From assembly GCA_902623005.1 (NCBI GenBank), contig CACNSC010000007.1:1-64000 (forward strand): DNA of 64,000 nt, in the 5' to 3' direction. Source of the stretch: an uncultured Coxiella sp. GTDB taxonomy: Bacteria; Pseudomonadota; Gammaproteobacteria; Coxiellales; Coxiellaceae. How positions within the stretch are numbered: the first letter of the stretch is position 1; each line of letters opens with the position of its first letter. The notes under the pieces were generated by a model. It was given only the letters and a program-made list of their open reading frames with translations, ran no database searches and was not told where the DNA came from. Positions 22,005 through 32,246 of this stretch are shown here, piece after piece. A program made the position numbers and the translations under genes.

Positions 22005-22241
22005 ATGAAAATTCTACTAGTAATACTACTGACAGGTGGGCTAATCGTAGGTGTGAGTGGTGTGAGTTATGCCAACATTAACAAATGTATACGTGCCGAA
22101 ATTGGCTGCAAAAAACAAATTAGGTGCTTAGGATATTTTCCGGATTTTTATAGATCAGCAAAAGCACATCTTATGAATAAATGTATGGAGAGGGAAGGTT
22201 ATGATCGGTATAAATATCACCGTGCTAAGTGTGATTATTGA
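22005..22241 (+). CDS. Small Cys-rich putative secreted protein, 78 aa
   Basis: Signal peptide MKILLVILLTGGLIVGVSGVSYA; mature part has 5 Cys; AAGGGG ribosome-binding site and TATAAT upstream. Confidence 0.65.
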   Translation: MKILLVILLTGGLIVGVSGVSYANINKCIRAEIGCKKQIRCLGYFPDFYRSAKAHLMNKCMEREGYDRYKYHRAKCDY

Positions 22242-22594
22242 AGGCTGTAAGAGGAATTAAACCTCATACCTGTCGTTTGCTTAGTTATGATTGTGCCAAA
22301 ACCATTACGTCATTCCGGCCAACAGGCTGCCAACACTTATTGACACATCAATAGCTGCTTTTTTTTGGACAATCAGGGTGGTCTCTATTGGAGTGTTACC
22401 TATGTTAAAGCGATCAAAATTAAATGAATTCAGATTTGGTGATCGCTAAAACATAAAAGTATCATTGATATGTTGGTTGACTAAACGATTCAATCCAATG
22501 TCATCGGACTGTAATAAATTGTCCAAATCATGATAGTTCGAATGAGAGGTTCTTACCAAAATAAGTATCTCTTATAGTTAATGGGATTATTGAA

Positions 22595-23563
22595 ATGCCA
22601 AACAAAAATCAAGTAGCACCAGAAGAAATCGGTAGAGAGGCTAGTCAACACCTTAATGACCTAGAGGACTTAAAGAAAAATTTAATAATAAAAGACGACC
22701 AATTGATTTTGAAAGATGAGTTTTATATATTCGCGAAGGAAGGTGTTTCGTATAATGGAAAGTCTGCTTTGTGGTATCTGCTGTATGATGCTGATATAAA
22801 TCAATTTTTAAATCTGATTAATACGGTCTTTGAAACAGTCAATGCTCTTGAGGTAGTTGAACTTACCCAAATACAAAGAAATATAGAATCATCTATAAAA
22901 ACATCCCCAATTAAAGACCGAATTAAGCTAATACCGTGGTTTATCAAATTAATGGTAAATTCACCTTGTGGGACGAGTACTAAATTTGAGTATGGTTATT
23001 TTTCGTGGACTTGTTTTAACTATGCGCCTATTCCTTCTAGTTTGATAGAGGACGTCTTGTCAAAAAAAAGTGTCATTAATCGTTATAAATTTAGTTTTCT
23101 GATGCAATTAATAATGGGGTATCGTACAAACGATGAAAATGCGTCTGCATGGAATGAGTTTTTAGAATATTTCTATTGCCAGAGTAATCAATACAGCAGT
23201 ATAGAAGGATGCGAACTTGATTCAAATCATTCAGAGATCTTGTATCAAACTTTGAGTGATTCAGGTTGTACAGATGAGGCTGCAGACCTATTGGCCAGCG
23301 TCATCACATTTATAAAAAGCAGTATTCCGTCTGATTTGAAAACCGTTGATACTAATGATCATTTTTCCAAGTTAATTACTATTGTGGATTTTGTGCTGTT
23401 AGAAAAACGAGATGATCTAATTCGTTTTAATAATAACGACAGTCAAAACAATCAATCAATCGAATCATTAGATAGAGTTAATCGTATTTACAATAAATTA
23501 AGTTTGAATAGACCCGTGGATCAATTAGGTAAGGTTGTACCAATGGTTCCAATTCATCGTTGA
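22595..23563 (+). CDS. Hypothetical protein, 322 aa, no recognised domain
   Basis: Long single ORF in an AT-rich accessory patch; hydrophilic; coding-like composition. Confidence 0.7.
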   Translation: MPNKNQVAPEEIGREASQHLNDLEDLKKNLIIKDDQLILKDEFYIFAKEGVSYNGKSALWYLLYDADINQFLNLINTVFETVNALEVVELTQIQRNIESSIKTSPIKDRIKLIPWFIKLMVNSPCGTSTKFEYGYFSWTCFNYAPIPSSLIEDVLSKKSVINRYKFSFLMQLIMGYRTNDENASAWNEFLEYFYCQSNQYSSIEGCELDSNHSEILYQTLSDSGCTDEAADLLASVITFIKSSIPSDLKTVDTNDHFSKLITIVDFVLLEKRDDLIRFNNNDSQNNQSIESLDRVNRIYNKLSLNRPVDQLGKVVPMVPIHR

Positions 23564-23944
23564 TTTTTAGAATCGAAAAAGAAATTTTCTAATTACTGAC
23601 ATCAAAACTGCCTGGTAAAACCTTGAGAAATCTTATTGGTTTTTGCATATCCTGCGATCATACTGTCCTTGATCACCACTGATATTATCTTTTACATTGA
23701 GTGATAAAAACCTACAATCGATACCGACTTTATGGTTATGTGATCAGATTATCTTTATTGGTATATTAAAGAGCCGAGAGTAGTTATTAGCTTACTAGTG
23801 ATCGATTTTGTTCAATGGTTGTTTCGATGAATTTAAATCTCATCAAATTTTTTAAGAAGATATTTTCTCTGAGAACTTTCATTGTTGTAGTCGACCAGAC
23901 AAAGTTGTTCTTCTTTAATAATAAGTTGTTATTGTCATGGAGGG

Positions 23945-25402
23945 CTATGTCCCACAATAAGTTTGATAAACACGCTCAGAAGGTTCTGGAGCAACTGTGA
24001 GTTCTGCATGAACTTCAGAAAACTCGTATGGCGTTTTAAGTGCTGAGCTCAGATAATGCAAAGGCTCTAGATCACCCAAGTAAGCCGCCTGCAGTACCCG
24101 TTCAACCTGGTGATTGCGTGCAATGAGATAAGGATTAACTTGATTCATAAGCCTAATTGCGTCGTCAACGGTTTGTTTGTTGTGTTCCAGTCGATGCATC
24201 CAACGCTTTATCCAAGGTGCTAAGTGAGTGAGTGGGTGTTCTTTCGTTGATGCGTCAGCGATATGGGACAACTGACGAAAAGTATTTGTGTAATCATAAT
24301 GATGTGTTTTTAGTAAATGACACAAGTCTTCAATCAGGGATTGATCCTCTGGATGAGCATCAAATAAACCAATTTTCATACGCATCATTGATAGCCATTG
24401 ATCTTGATAGCTTTTGGGAAATTGATTAATGACTGCTTCAGCACGGCTTATTGCTTGTTTTTGATCCGAATGAATCAAAGGCAGTAATGCCTCTGCAAAA
24501 ACCGCTAAATTCCATTGCGCAATGTTAGGCTGGTTGCAAAAGGCATAGCGCCCATTATGGTCGATGGAGCTAAAAACTGTGTTGGGGTTATAGGTATCGA
24601 TAAATGCACAAGGTCCGTAATCAATAGTTTCTCCTGAAATCGTCATGTTATCAGTGTTCATCACGCCATGAATAAAGCCGACTCGCATCCATCCAATAAC
24701 AGTTTCAATCTGACGCTGCATAACCGATTGAAGCAATGATAGTGCTGGAGAATCACTGTCTAAACATTCGGGATAATGACGCTGTATCGTATAGTTAAAC
24801 AGCTGTTTCAGGACGGTTGGATCTTGTAAGCGGCTAGCAAATTCAAAACTTCCAACGCGTAGGTGTGATGACGATACGCGGGTTAATACCGCGCCAGGAA
24901 GTTTTTGTTCGCGATGAATCGCATCGCCAGTGCTTACCACTGCCAAGCTACGTGATGTTGGAATAGTCAGTCCATGCATGGCTTCTGAGATGAGATACTC
25001 TCTAAGCATTGGGCCAAGAGCTGCTCTACCATCACCTTGTCTAGAATAAGGCGTTGGTCCAGCGCCCTTGAACTGTAGATCAAACCGCTTACCCTCAGGA
25101 GTAATGTGTTCGCCTAGCATAATCGCTCTGCCATCACCTAGTATGGTGAAATGACCAAATTGATGACCAGCATAGGCTTGTGAATAATAACCACCGGCAG
25201 GATGTAAAAAATTACCACAGAAAAATGCTGCTTGCTGATTTGGATCTTGATGTTTATTTAAGCCCAATTGATCAGCGAGCTCACTGTTGTAAATAACAGT
25301 TGATGGAGACGGTGCCTTACTAGGATTAACGAGTGAGTAGAGGCTCGTTGGTAATTGCAGAAAGCTATTATCAAATTGAAAGCCAAGGTCGATACTTTGC
25401 AT
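23945..25402 (-). CDS. selO: Protein adenylyltransferase SelO (YdiU)
   Basis: YAGHQFGHFTILGDGRAIMLGE, LQFKGAGPTPYSRQGDGRAALGPMLREYLISEAMHGL, GVMNTDNMTISGETIDYGPCAFID; ATG at 25402 preferred over 25420. Confidence 0.95.
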   Translation of the reverse strand: MQSIDLGFQFDNSFLQLPTSLYSLVNPSKAPSPSTVIYNSELADQLGLNKHQDPNQQAAFFCGNFLHPAGGYYSQAYAGHQFGHFTILGDGRAIMLGEHITPEGKRFDLQFKGAGPTPYSRQGDGRAALGPMLREYLISEAMHGLTIPTSRSLAVVSTGDAIHREQKLPGAVLTRVSSSHLRVGSFEFASRLQDPTVLKQLFNYTIQRHYPECLDSDSPALSLLQSVMQRQIETVIGWMRVGFIHGVMNTDNMTISGETIDYGPCAFIDTYNPNTVFSSIDHNGRYAFCNQPNIAQWNLAVFAEALLPLIHSDQKQAISRAEAVINQFPKSYQDQWLSMMRMKIGLFDAHPEDQSLIEDLCHLLKTHHYDYTNTFRQLSHIADASTKEHPLTHLAPWIKRWMHRLEHNKQTVDDAIRLMNQVNPYLIARNHQVERVLQAAYLGDLEPLHYLSSALKTPYEFSEVHAELTVAPEPSERVYQTYCGT

Positions 25403-25406
25403 GTTA

Positions 25407-25784
25407 TCACTCCGCTGCATGCTGCATCAGTATTTCTAATGGAACAATCTCTAATGCGGATTCTTCACATGAATCTAATATAACCGGTGGTGCTAGGTTA
25501 GCTTGCCAGGCTTCTTTCCAACGCAACGCGCATAAGCACCAATGATCACCAGCTTTGAGACCAGGGAAATCATACATGGGTCTTGCTGTGATTAAATCAT
25601 TTCCGCGTCTCCGACTGAACTCGAGAAATGCGTCCGTCATAATGGCGCAGATAATGTGTTTGCCTTGATCATGTGCATCCGTTCGGCAATAGCCATCGCG
25701 ATAAAAGCCAGTGCGCTTTGATGCGCAACAGATAGCAAGTGCTCTACCAAAAACATTTTTTTTTGAGGTGATTGAAGGTTGCAT
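25407..25784 (-). CDS. DUF2237 family protein
   Basis: NVFGRALAICCASKRTGFYRDGYCRTDAHDQGKHIICAIMTDAFLEFSRRRGNDL...GDHWCLCALRWKEA. Confidence 0.85.
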   Translation of the reverse strand: MQPSITSKKNVFGRALAICCASKRTGFYRDGYCRTDAHDQGKHIICAIMTDAFLEFSRRRGNDLITARPMYDFPGLKAGDHWCLCALRWKEAWQANLAPPVILDSCEESALEIVPLEILMQHAAE

Positions 25785-26053
25785 AGTTTAGTCCTTGGTA
25801 TTTTGCCCTTGATAATTCCAGCCTATTTTATGTGTTTTTTGAAAAAAATAAACCTCTGTGAGTATTGTAGATTTAGAAAGTATTCGTGATTGCGTTAGGA
25901 AATGGTCAGCAATTAGAATCATGCATTGACGATTATTCTGGATAGGCCTGGTAACGACAGTATTCATAACTATCAACTAAAAAATCATTAATATCATTAT
26001 GTTAAAGACAGTCCGCAAAATGATCTATAATTATAATACTAAAAGGTGTTGAG

Positions 26054-27331
26054 ATGATAATGAAAAAGAAAAGGGTGGTTGTGATTGGTGCGGGCTTTGC
26101 CGGATACAATGCGGTGAAAGTACTTGAGAAGAGTTCATCTCTTTCCGTAACGTTGATTGATCGTGTGAATCATAATGTTTTTCAGCCCATGCTCTATCAA
26201 GTGGCGTCTGGTTTGATTCCGTTAGTAAATGTTGCTGTCCCGATTCGTTATTTAATCAAGCAAAAAACCCGGTTTATTAATGAAAAAGTCATCGCTATTG
26301 ATTTTGAAAAAAAACAAGTTATCTGTCAGCATGTCACTTCCTCGTATGACTATCTAATTATTTGTGCAGGTTCCAAGTATCATTACTTTAGCCCGTCGTG
26401 GCAGCAGCACACACTGTGTTTGAAGACAGCCTCTGATGCATTAAAAATGAAAGATCATGTTTTGAGTAAATTTGAAAAAGCTGAAATTGAAACTGATCCT
26501 AAAAAGAAAAAGCAATTATTAACATTTGTCATTGTCGGTGGTGGTGCAACAGGTGTCGAAATATGTGGCTCTTTAACGGATCTTGTGTTGTCGAAGTTTA
26601 TCAACCATTTTAGTAATATTTCTCAACAAGATGTTCATATTATTCTGATTGAAGCCGGCGAGCGTTTGTTGCCAGCATTTAGAGAAAAATCCAGTGCTAT
26701 TGCTCATCATGATCTTGTTAATAAAAAGGCTCAAATCAAATTAAATGAGAAGGTTAAACATCTCTCATCGAACACGGTTGAAACTGACTGTAGCACTTAT
26801 CAATGTGAGACGATCATTTGGTGTGTTTCACTAGTTTCGTCACTTAATGGCATCGTTGATCCCATGCCGACGGATCGCTCTGGACGAATCCGAGTTAATC
26901 AATTTCTTACTACTGATCAATACCCTGAAGTTTATTGTATTGGTGATGGTAGCTGTGCCTTAGATGATAAGGGTGATCCCTATCCCGGGCTGGCATCAGT
27001 TGCGAAACAGCAGGGGGTGTATGCAGCAAACGATATTATTCGTCGCTTGAAGTCAAAGCGAAGAAAGCAGTTTGTGTATAAAGACTATGGTGCGATGGCT
27101 GTTATTAGTAATCATAATGCGATTGCTGAATTTAAACGTAGCTATTTTCATGGCAGATGGGGGTGGTACCTTTGGGGGTTTGTCCATATATACTTTTTGG
27201 TGAATGTAAAAAATAAACTGTCAGTTTTTTTTAATTGGATGAGTTATTATTTCTTCAATCGCCCATCGTCATTGATTATCATCGACAAGAGTAATGAAAA
27301 GAATCCATCGAATGATGATGATAAAAAATGA
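26054..27331 (+). CDS. NAD(P)/FAD-dependent oxidoreductase, type II NADH dehydrogenase-like
   Basis: VVVIGAGFAGYNAVKVL, VVGGGATGVEICGSLTDL, VYCIGDGSCALDDKG, C-terminal amphipathic/hydrophobic region. Confidence 0.9.
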   Translation: MIMKKKRVVVIGAGFAGYNAVKVLEKSSSLSVTLIDRVNHNVFQPMLYQVASGLIPLVNVAVPIRYLIKQKTRFINEKVIAIDFEKKQVICQHVTSSYDYLIICAGSKYHYFSPSWQQHTLCLKTASDALKMKDHVLSKFEKAEIETDPKKKKQLLTFVIVGGGATGVEICGSLTDLVLSKFINHFSNISQQDVHIILIEAGERLLPAFREKSSAIAHHDLVNKKAQIKLNEKVKHLSSNTVETDCSTYQCETIIWCVSLVSSLNGIVDPMPTDRSGRIRVNQFLTTDQYPEVYCIGDGSCALDDKGDPYPGLASVAKQQGVYAANDIIRRLKSKRRKQFVYKDYGAMAVISNHNAIAEFKRSYFHGRWGWYLWGFVHIYFLVNVKNKLSVFFNWMSYYFFNRPSSLIIIDKSNEKNPSNDDDKK

Positions 27332-27377
27332 TTATGTTTGACGCATTAGACTTGACATGATCAAACTGTAATGCTGG

Positions 27378-27845
27378 CTACCATCGATGATAGGCTGGAT
27401 GATCGGGTTTAACCATGACAAAGGTGCCAGTGCATTCATCACATACCTTGTCATGTGCTAATAGCTTGCCGTGAATAACAGCTGAATTCTCATGGATGGA
27501 CTGACAACGTGCTTCAAGCCGTAGAAGACAATCCATTGGTGTCGGTCGTTTGAGGGCGATGCTATATTGACTGGTAACCGTACAGGGTGGTGAATCCAAT
27601 TGCTTGGCTTGCATCAAGTACCAGCAAGCGGCCCAATTGCAGTGACAATCCAATAGTGTGCCAATAATGCCGCCATTAAGTACGCCGGGGAAAGCATGAT
27701 GATGGGCCTGCGGTTTAAAATTTGCGATGATCAGCTCGCCGTCGACAAAGCTTTCTAACTGTAAGCCCTCTTGGTTTGCAGGCCCACAGCCATAACAGAT
27801 ACTTTGTTTTGCGTATTGGTGTTGTAAGCTGGATGGTTTCTTCAT
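27378..27845 (-). CDS. PaaI-family hotdog thioesterase
   Basis: CYGCGPANQEGLQLESF, HHAFPGVLNGGIIGTLLDCH hotdog motif. Confidence 0.85.
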   Translation of the reverse strand: MKKPSSLQHQYAKQSICYGCGPANQEGLQLESFVDGELIIANFKPQAHHHAFPGVLNGGIIGTLLDCHCNWAACWYLMQAKQLDSPPCTVTSQYSIALKRPTPMDCLLRLEARCQSIHENSAVIHGKLLAHDKVCDECTGTFVMVKPDHPAYHRW

Positions 27846-27897
27846 GTCGATTATTATAATACATAAGATATATTTTACATGGGGAATTTTTTAGCCA

Positions 27898-27926
27898 CTT
27901 GAAAACTCAGGTTCGAGGCCTTATCT
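27898..27926 (+). promoter_or_regulatory. Sigma-32-like heat-shock promoter upstream of clpB
   Basis: CTTGAAA - 14 nt - CCTTATCT. Confidence 0.6.
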
Positions 27927-27963
27927 ATTTATTAGTCCTGATATTCACTGATGAGGTATTGGC

Positions 27964-30540
27964 ATGAGAATGGATAAATTAACAACATCGTTACAGATGG
28001 CGCTTGCTGATGCTCAATCGATGGCAGTCGGTAAAGAGCAGCAATTTATTGAGCCTATACACGTTGTGCAAGCTTTATTGCAACAGTCACAAAACTCTGT
28101 GTCTTCTTTACTGATGCAGGCAGGTGCTAATATGCCATCATTAATCGATGCCATCGAAAGTGCGGTAGAGCGTTTACCTAAGGTACAAGGTGCTTCAGCC
28201 GGAGAGGTGCATGTTTCTCGTGATTGCAGTCGTTTGCTTAATCTTGCTGACAAATTTTCTCAGCAAGCTAAAGATCAATACATCTCTGTGGAGTGGTTTA
28301 TTTTAGCCGCGGCTGAAGATAAAACTGCAGTTGGTAAGATTTTACGTGATGCAGGTGTTGATGTTTCGCGTTTAAGAGCGGCAATAGAGTCTATTCGTCA
28401 AGGCGAAGCAGTATCCGATCCTGGTGCTGATACTGCGCGTGAATCATTAAAAAAATACACCGTTGATATGACATTGCAAGCAGAGCTGGGTAAGTTGGAT
28501 CCTGTGATTGGTCGTGATGATGAGATACGTCGAACCATTCAAGTGCTACAACGTAGGACTAAAAATAACCCGGTACTCATCGGTGCTCCAGGTGTAGGTA
28601 AAACTGCGATCATAGAGGGTTTAGCCCAACGTATTGTAAATGGAGAAGTGCCCGAGGGTATGCGTAATAAGCGTTTATTGGCATTGGATATGGCAGCACT
28701 GATTGCAGGTGCAAAGTTTCGTGGTGAATTTGAAGAGCGCTTAAAAGCGGTTTTAAAAGATGTCTCCAAACAAGCGGGTCAAGTTATCTTATTCATTGAT
28801 GAATTGCACACCATGGTGGGGGCTGGAAAAGCAGAGGGTGCTATGGATGCTGGTAATATGTTAAAGCCAGCATTGGCACGCGGTGAGTTACGTTGTGTTG
28901 GTGCAACCACATTGGACGAGTACCGTCAGCACATTGAAAAAGATGCGGCATTAGAGCGTCGTTTTCAAAAAGTATTAGTTGATGAGCCAACGGTTGAGGA
29001 CACGATTGCAATACTGCGCGGCTTGAAAGAACGCTATGAGGTGCACCATGGGGTCGATATTACGGATCCAGCAATTGTCGCTGCGGCAACATTATCACAT
29101 CGCTACATTACCGATCGTAATTTACCCGATAAAGCCATTGATCTAATCGATGAGGCAGCCAGTCAATTGCGGATGGAAATGGACTCTAAACCGGAAGATC
29201 TAGATCGGTTAGAGCGTCGCTTAATTCAGTTTAAAATAGAGCGCGAAGCCTTGCGTAAAGAGTCTGATGATGCCTCACAACAACGTTTGGCTGATTTAGA
29301 GCAAGAGATTGGCGCTCATGAACGCGAGTATGCTGATCTTGAGTCGATTTGGCTGGCTGAGAAGGCTTCGATGCAAGGCGCATCTCAATTAAAAGAAGCA
29401 TTAGAGCAAGCTAAAATAGATCTTGAGACAGCACGTCGAGCAACCGACTTAGCTCGAATGTCAGAATTACAATATGGCGTGATTCCAAAACTAGAGCAGC
29501 AACTGACTGAGGCCCAGCAGCTTGCTGATAATGTTCAGGAGCATCAGCTGCTTCGCAATAAAGTGACAGATGAAGAGATCGCAGAAACCGTGTCTAAATG
29601 GACGCAAATCCCGGTTGCTAAGATGCTTGAATCAGAAAAAGCCAAGCTGTTGCAGTTAGAACAGGTACTGCATCAACGAGTGATTGGTCAAGATGAAGCG
29701 ATAACTGCTGTCTCGAATGCAATCCGTCGTTCTCGAGCTGGCTTAGCCGATCCCAATCAGCCGGTAGGCTCGTTTTTGTTTCTGGGTCCAACGGGAGTTG
29801 GGAAGACAGAATTATGTAAAGCAATTGCATCCTATATCTATGACAGTGAAGCGGCTCTGGTGCGTATTGATATGTCTGAGTTTATGGAGAAACATTCGGT
29901 GGCACGTCTGATTGGTGCACCTCCGGGCTATGTTGGCTACGAGGAAGGGGGGTACTTAACAGAAGCAGTACGTCGTCGGCCTTATTCACTCATTTTATTG
30001 GACGAGGTAGAAAAAGCTCACTCCGATATTTTTAATATTTTATTACAAGTATTGGATGATGGGCGCTTAACAGACGGTCAGGGGCGAACAGTGGATTTTC
30101 GTCAAACCATGATAGTGATGACCTCCAATCTAGGTTCATCCATTATTCAAGATCTGCATGACGAAAGTGACGCGGATATTAAGTCAGCGGTGATGGAGGT
30201 GGTGACACAAGCTTTCCGACCAGAATTTCTAAATCGCATAGATGAAACCGTAGTTTTTCATCAATTAAGTAAAGCTCATATTGTTGATATAACGCGAGTG
30301 CAAGTGCAGGCGTTAATCAATCGCTTAGCCAGTCAAGCGATCACTTGTTCAATTTCAGATCAGGCGTTAGCTTTTATTGCTGAGTCCGGTTATGACCCTA
30401 TTTACGGGGCACGGCCTTTGCAGCGCACGATTCAATCTTTACTGGAAAACCCATTGTCTGAAGCTATTTTGTCGGGACGTTTTCAGTCCGGTTGTGCCAT
30501 TACGATTGATTTAAAAGACAATAGCTTGGTTTTTTTGTAG
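27964..30540 (+). CDS. clpB: ATP-dependent disaggregase ClpB
   Basis: 858 aa; two Walker A motifs ([20 protein letters not shown]), middle coiled coil, N-terminal Clp repeat. Confidence 0.98.
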   Translation: MRMDKLTTSLQMALADAQSMAVGKEQQFIEPIHVVQALLQQSQNSVSSLLMQAGANMPSLIDAIESAVERLPKVQGASAGEVHVSRDCSRLLNLADKFSQQAKDQYISVEWFILAAAEDKTAVGKILRDAGVDVSRLRAAIESIRQGEAVSDPGADTARESLKKYTVDMTLQAELGKLDPVIGRDDEIRRTIQVLQRRTKNNPVLIGAPGVGKTAIIEGLAQRIVNGEVPEGMRNKRLLALDMAALIAGAKFRGEFEERLKAVLKDVSKQAGQVILFIDELHTMVGAGKAEGAMDAGNMLKPALARGELRCVGATTLDEYRQHIEKDAALERRFQKVLVDEPTVEDTIAILRGLKERYEVHHGVDITDPAIVAAATLSHRYITDRNLPDKAIDLIDEAASQLRMEMDSKPEDLDRLERRLIQFKIEREALRKESDDASQQRLADLEQEIGAHEREYADLESIWLAEKASMQGASQLKEALEQAKIDLETARRATDLARMSELQYGVIPKLEQQLTEAQQLADNVQEHQLLRNKVTDEEIAETVSKWTQIPVAKMLESEKAKLLQLEQVLHQRVIGQDEAITAVSNAIRRSRAGLADPNQPVGSFLFLGPTGVGKTELCKAIASYIYDSEAALVRIDMSEFMEKHSVARLIGAPPGYVGYEEGGYLTEAVRRRPYSLILLDEVEKAHSDIFNILLQVLDDGRLTDGQGRTVDFRQTMIVMTSNLGSSIIQDLHDESDADIKSAVMEVVTQAFRPEFLNRIDETVVFHQLSKAHIVDITRVQVQALINRLASQAITCSISDQALAFIAESGYDPIYGARPLQRTIQSLLENPLSEAILSGRFQSGCAITIDLKDNSLVFL

Positions 30541-30654
30541 ACGATTGGATTAAAACCAACCAATTATTGGCTGTGATGCATGATTTGCTTTTTATATCGT
30601 CATCAAATGGTCTAAAATAGCGAAAAAATTGTGAGTTTTAATAAGGATAGCCAA

Positions 30655-31659
30655 ATGTTGCGCGTTATTTTTAGTTTTTGCCTCTGTTTAATCTCCAGCT
30701 GTGTAGTTGCTGATACCAGTGCTGTTGTGATTGGTTATGCCAACAATGATGCCTTCTGGAGTTACCCCAAAATTCAGCAATACCTGGATGGTGCGCGCAA
30801 TGCGAAAATTAGTATCAAGCACTACCAATCGGGTTGTGAACTTTTAGCGGCAATGAAAGCGGGTGAGGTTGACTTGGCTTATGCGGATGTACCGATACTC
30901 TATCAAATTCAATTGCAGAGCTTGCCATATGAACCAGTAGCAACCGAAGTCACTCGAGCTCAAAATAATCAAGGCCGTGTAACCTATACTTCATTATTGG
31001 TAACATCTACCGCTTCATCGATTGTTAGTGCGCGAGGTGTTGCGGGTAAAACAGTTGGGATAGTGCCTTGGACATTGAGTGGCGAGGCCATACCCGAGTT
31101 ATTACTGCAACAAGTAGGACTTTTACCGGCGCAAGGGAAAAGCACGGTTAATCGTTACAAGCAGGTTGTCTTCAATTCATTTGATGAGGCTAAGCAAGCG
31201 CTGGCGGATGGAACTGTGGATGTGGTTGGCTACCCATCGGTCTACAAGCTTGATCCACAAAAATACGGTGTGATTGCTGCATTGAAAGACATCCCAAATC
31301 CAGCGCTAGTTGGTGCTAGTGATAAGTTGTCTTCTGCTGCTATGCAAGAAAGTATTGCTTTACTAAAAACTATACCGACTCAATCTCAGTACCCAGGCCT
31401 TGGCAATACCATGCGTTTTGCTAGCGTCCAGTCCACGCCCTATGTGTATTGGGCTAAGCAGTTGTCACAAAGTGGCTTGTTTTCCAATGATGCTTGTGAG
31501 ACTTCGGCTGAATCAAGTCAGGTCAACACTGAGGATAACCCAGTGTCAGATGATACTCAGGCAACGCAAGAGGGACAGCAAGAGCCACTAGAAGAACAGG
31601 CCAAGGATGACTCTGAACAATCAACGGATGACAGTTTATCGTTATCAGTTCAGCAATAA
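30655..31659 (+). CDS. PhnD-like periplasmic substrate-binding protein with acidic C-terminal tail
   Basis: Signal peptide; IGYANNDAFWSYPKIQQYLDGARN...YQSGCELLAAMKAGEVDLAYADVPILYQ; C-terminal Asp/Glu/Ser/Gln-rich tail; ATG 30655 with AAGGAT upstream. Confidence 0.7.
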   Translation: MLRVIFSFCLCLISSCVVADTSAVVIGYANNDAFWSYPKIQQYLDGARNAKISIKHYQSGCELLAAMKAGEVDLAYADVPILYQIQLQSLPYEPVATEVTRAQNNQGRVTYTSLLVTSTASSIVSARGVAGKTVGIVPWTLSGEAIPELLLQQVGLLPAQGKSTVNRYKQVVFNSFDEAKQALADGTVDVVGYPSVYKLDPQKYGVIAALKDIPNPALVGASDKLSSAAMQESIALLKTIPTQSQYPGLGNTMRFASVQSTPYVYWAKQLSQSGLFSNDACETSAESSQVNTEDNPVSDDTQATQEGQQEPLEEQAKDDSEQSTDDSLSLSVQQ

Positions 31660-31843
31660 AAATATTCTGCTAACTTACACATGAGCCGGCATGGGTATTC
31701 GCCAAATACATATACTCTGAGCTGTCTCGTCAGTCATTAAATGAGAACAATCCGCTTTTTGGGCTTTTGAGAAGGTATGATATTTTCTGGGCATTTTGAA
31801 TTATTATCAATAAAAATAGTACGTTAAGTGATGTTCCAGCCAG

Positions 31844-31878
31844 TTTTCCACATGACTATCCACAGAAATTGTGGATGA
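31844..31878. promoter_or_regulatory. DnaA-box-like cluster with perfect inverted repeat
   Basis: TTTTCCACA, CTATCCACA, TGTGGATGA (each one mismatch from TTATCCACA or its complement); ATCCACA-gaaat-TGTGGAT perfect IR. Confidence 0.45.
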
Positions 31879-32246
31879 TATTTTAGAGACTAATAAACCC
31901 ACAGAATCTAATAGAGAATGCTTTGTCGTCCGTGTGTTTTTTTTATAAACTTTTAATTTTAACTTAATGTCATCGGTTACATTGTATTGATGGTTAAGAT
32001 TAAGATTTAGCCTATGCTGATCATGATTGATGCCCAGCAGTTACCATTGTGTTGTAAAAATTTAAGATTTTGTTAATTACTCTGTTGTAAACTCGCCAAC
32101 ATTAAATCGATTAAATATTTATATTTTGCGCGGGCTGTGTTTTCAAACAATCATGGCATGATCATGGTTTGTTATTTTAAAGGAGATTATTTAGTGCAAG
32201 GAATTTGCTAGACAAACCTATTTCACGAGTGCGAGGAGGGTAGAGT

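Noticed and set aside
22402-22449. Short frame MLKRSKLNEFRFGDR*, vaguely like the N-terminus of IS1016/IS1595-type transposases
   Set aside because: Only 15 residues and no terminal inverted repeats or target duplication found; too weak to call a mobile element.
23815-24000. 61-aa ORF at the 3' end of selO
   Set aside because: Overlaps the selO 3' end on the opposite strand and no convincing domain; insufficient support.
31660-32246. Chromosomal oriC
   Set aside because: DnaA-like boxes are present, but dnaA, dnaN, gidA and a clear array of 13-mers are absent and flanking genes do not diverge; kept only as a DnaA-box finding.
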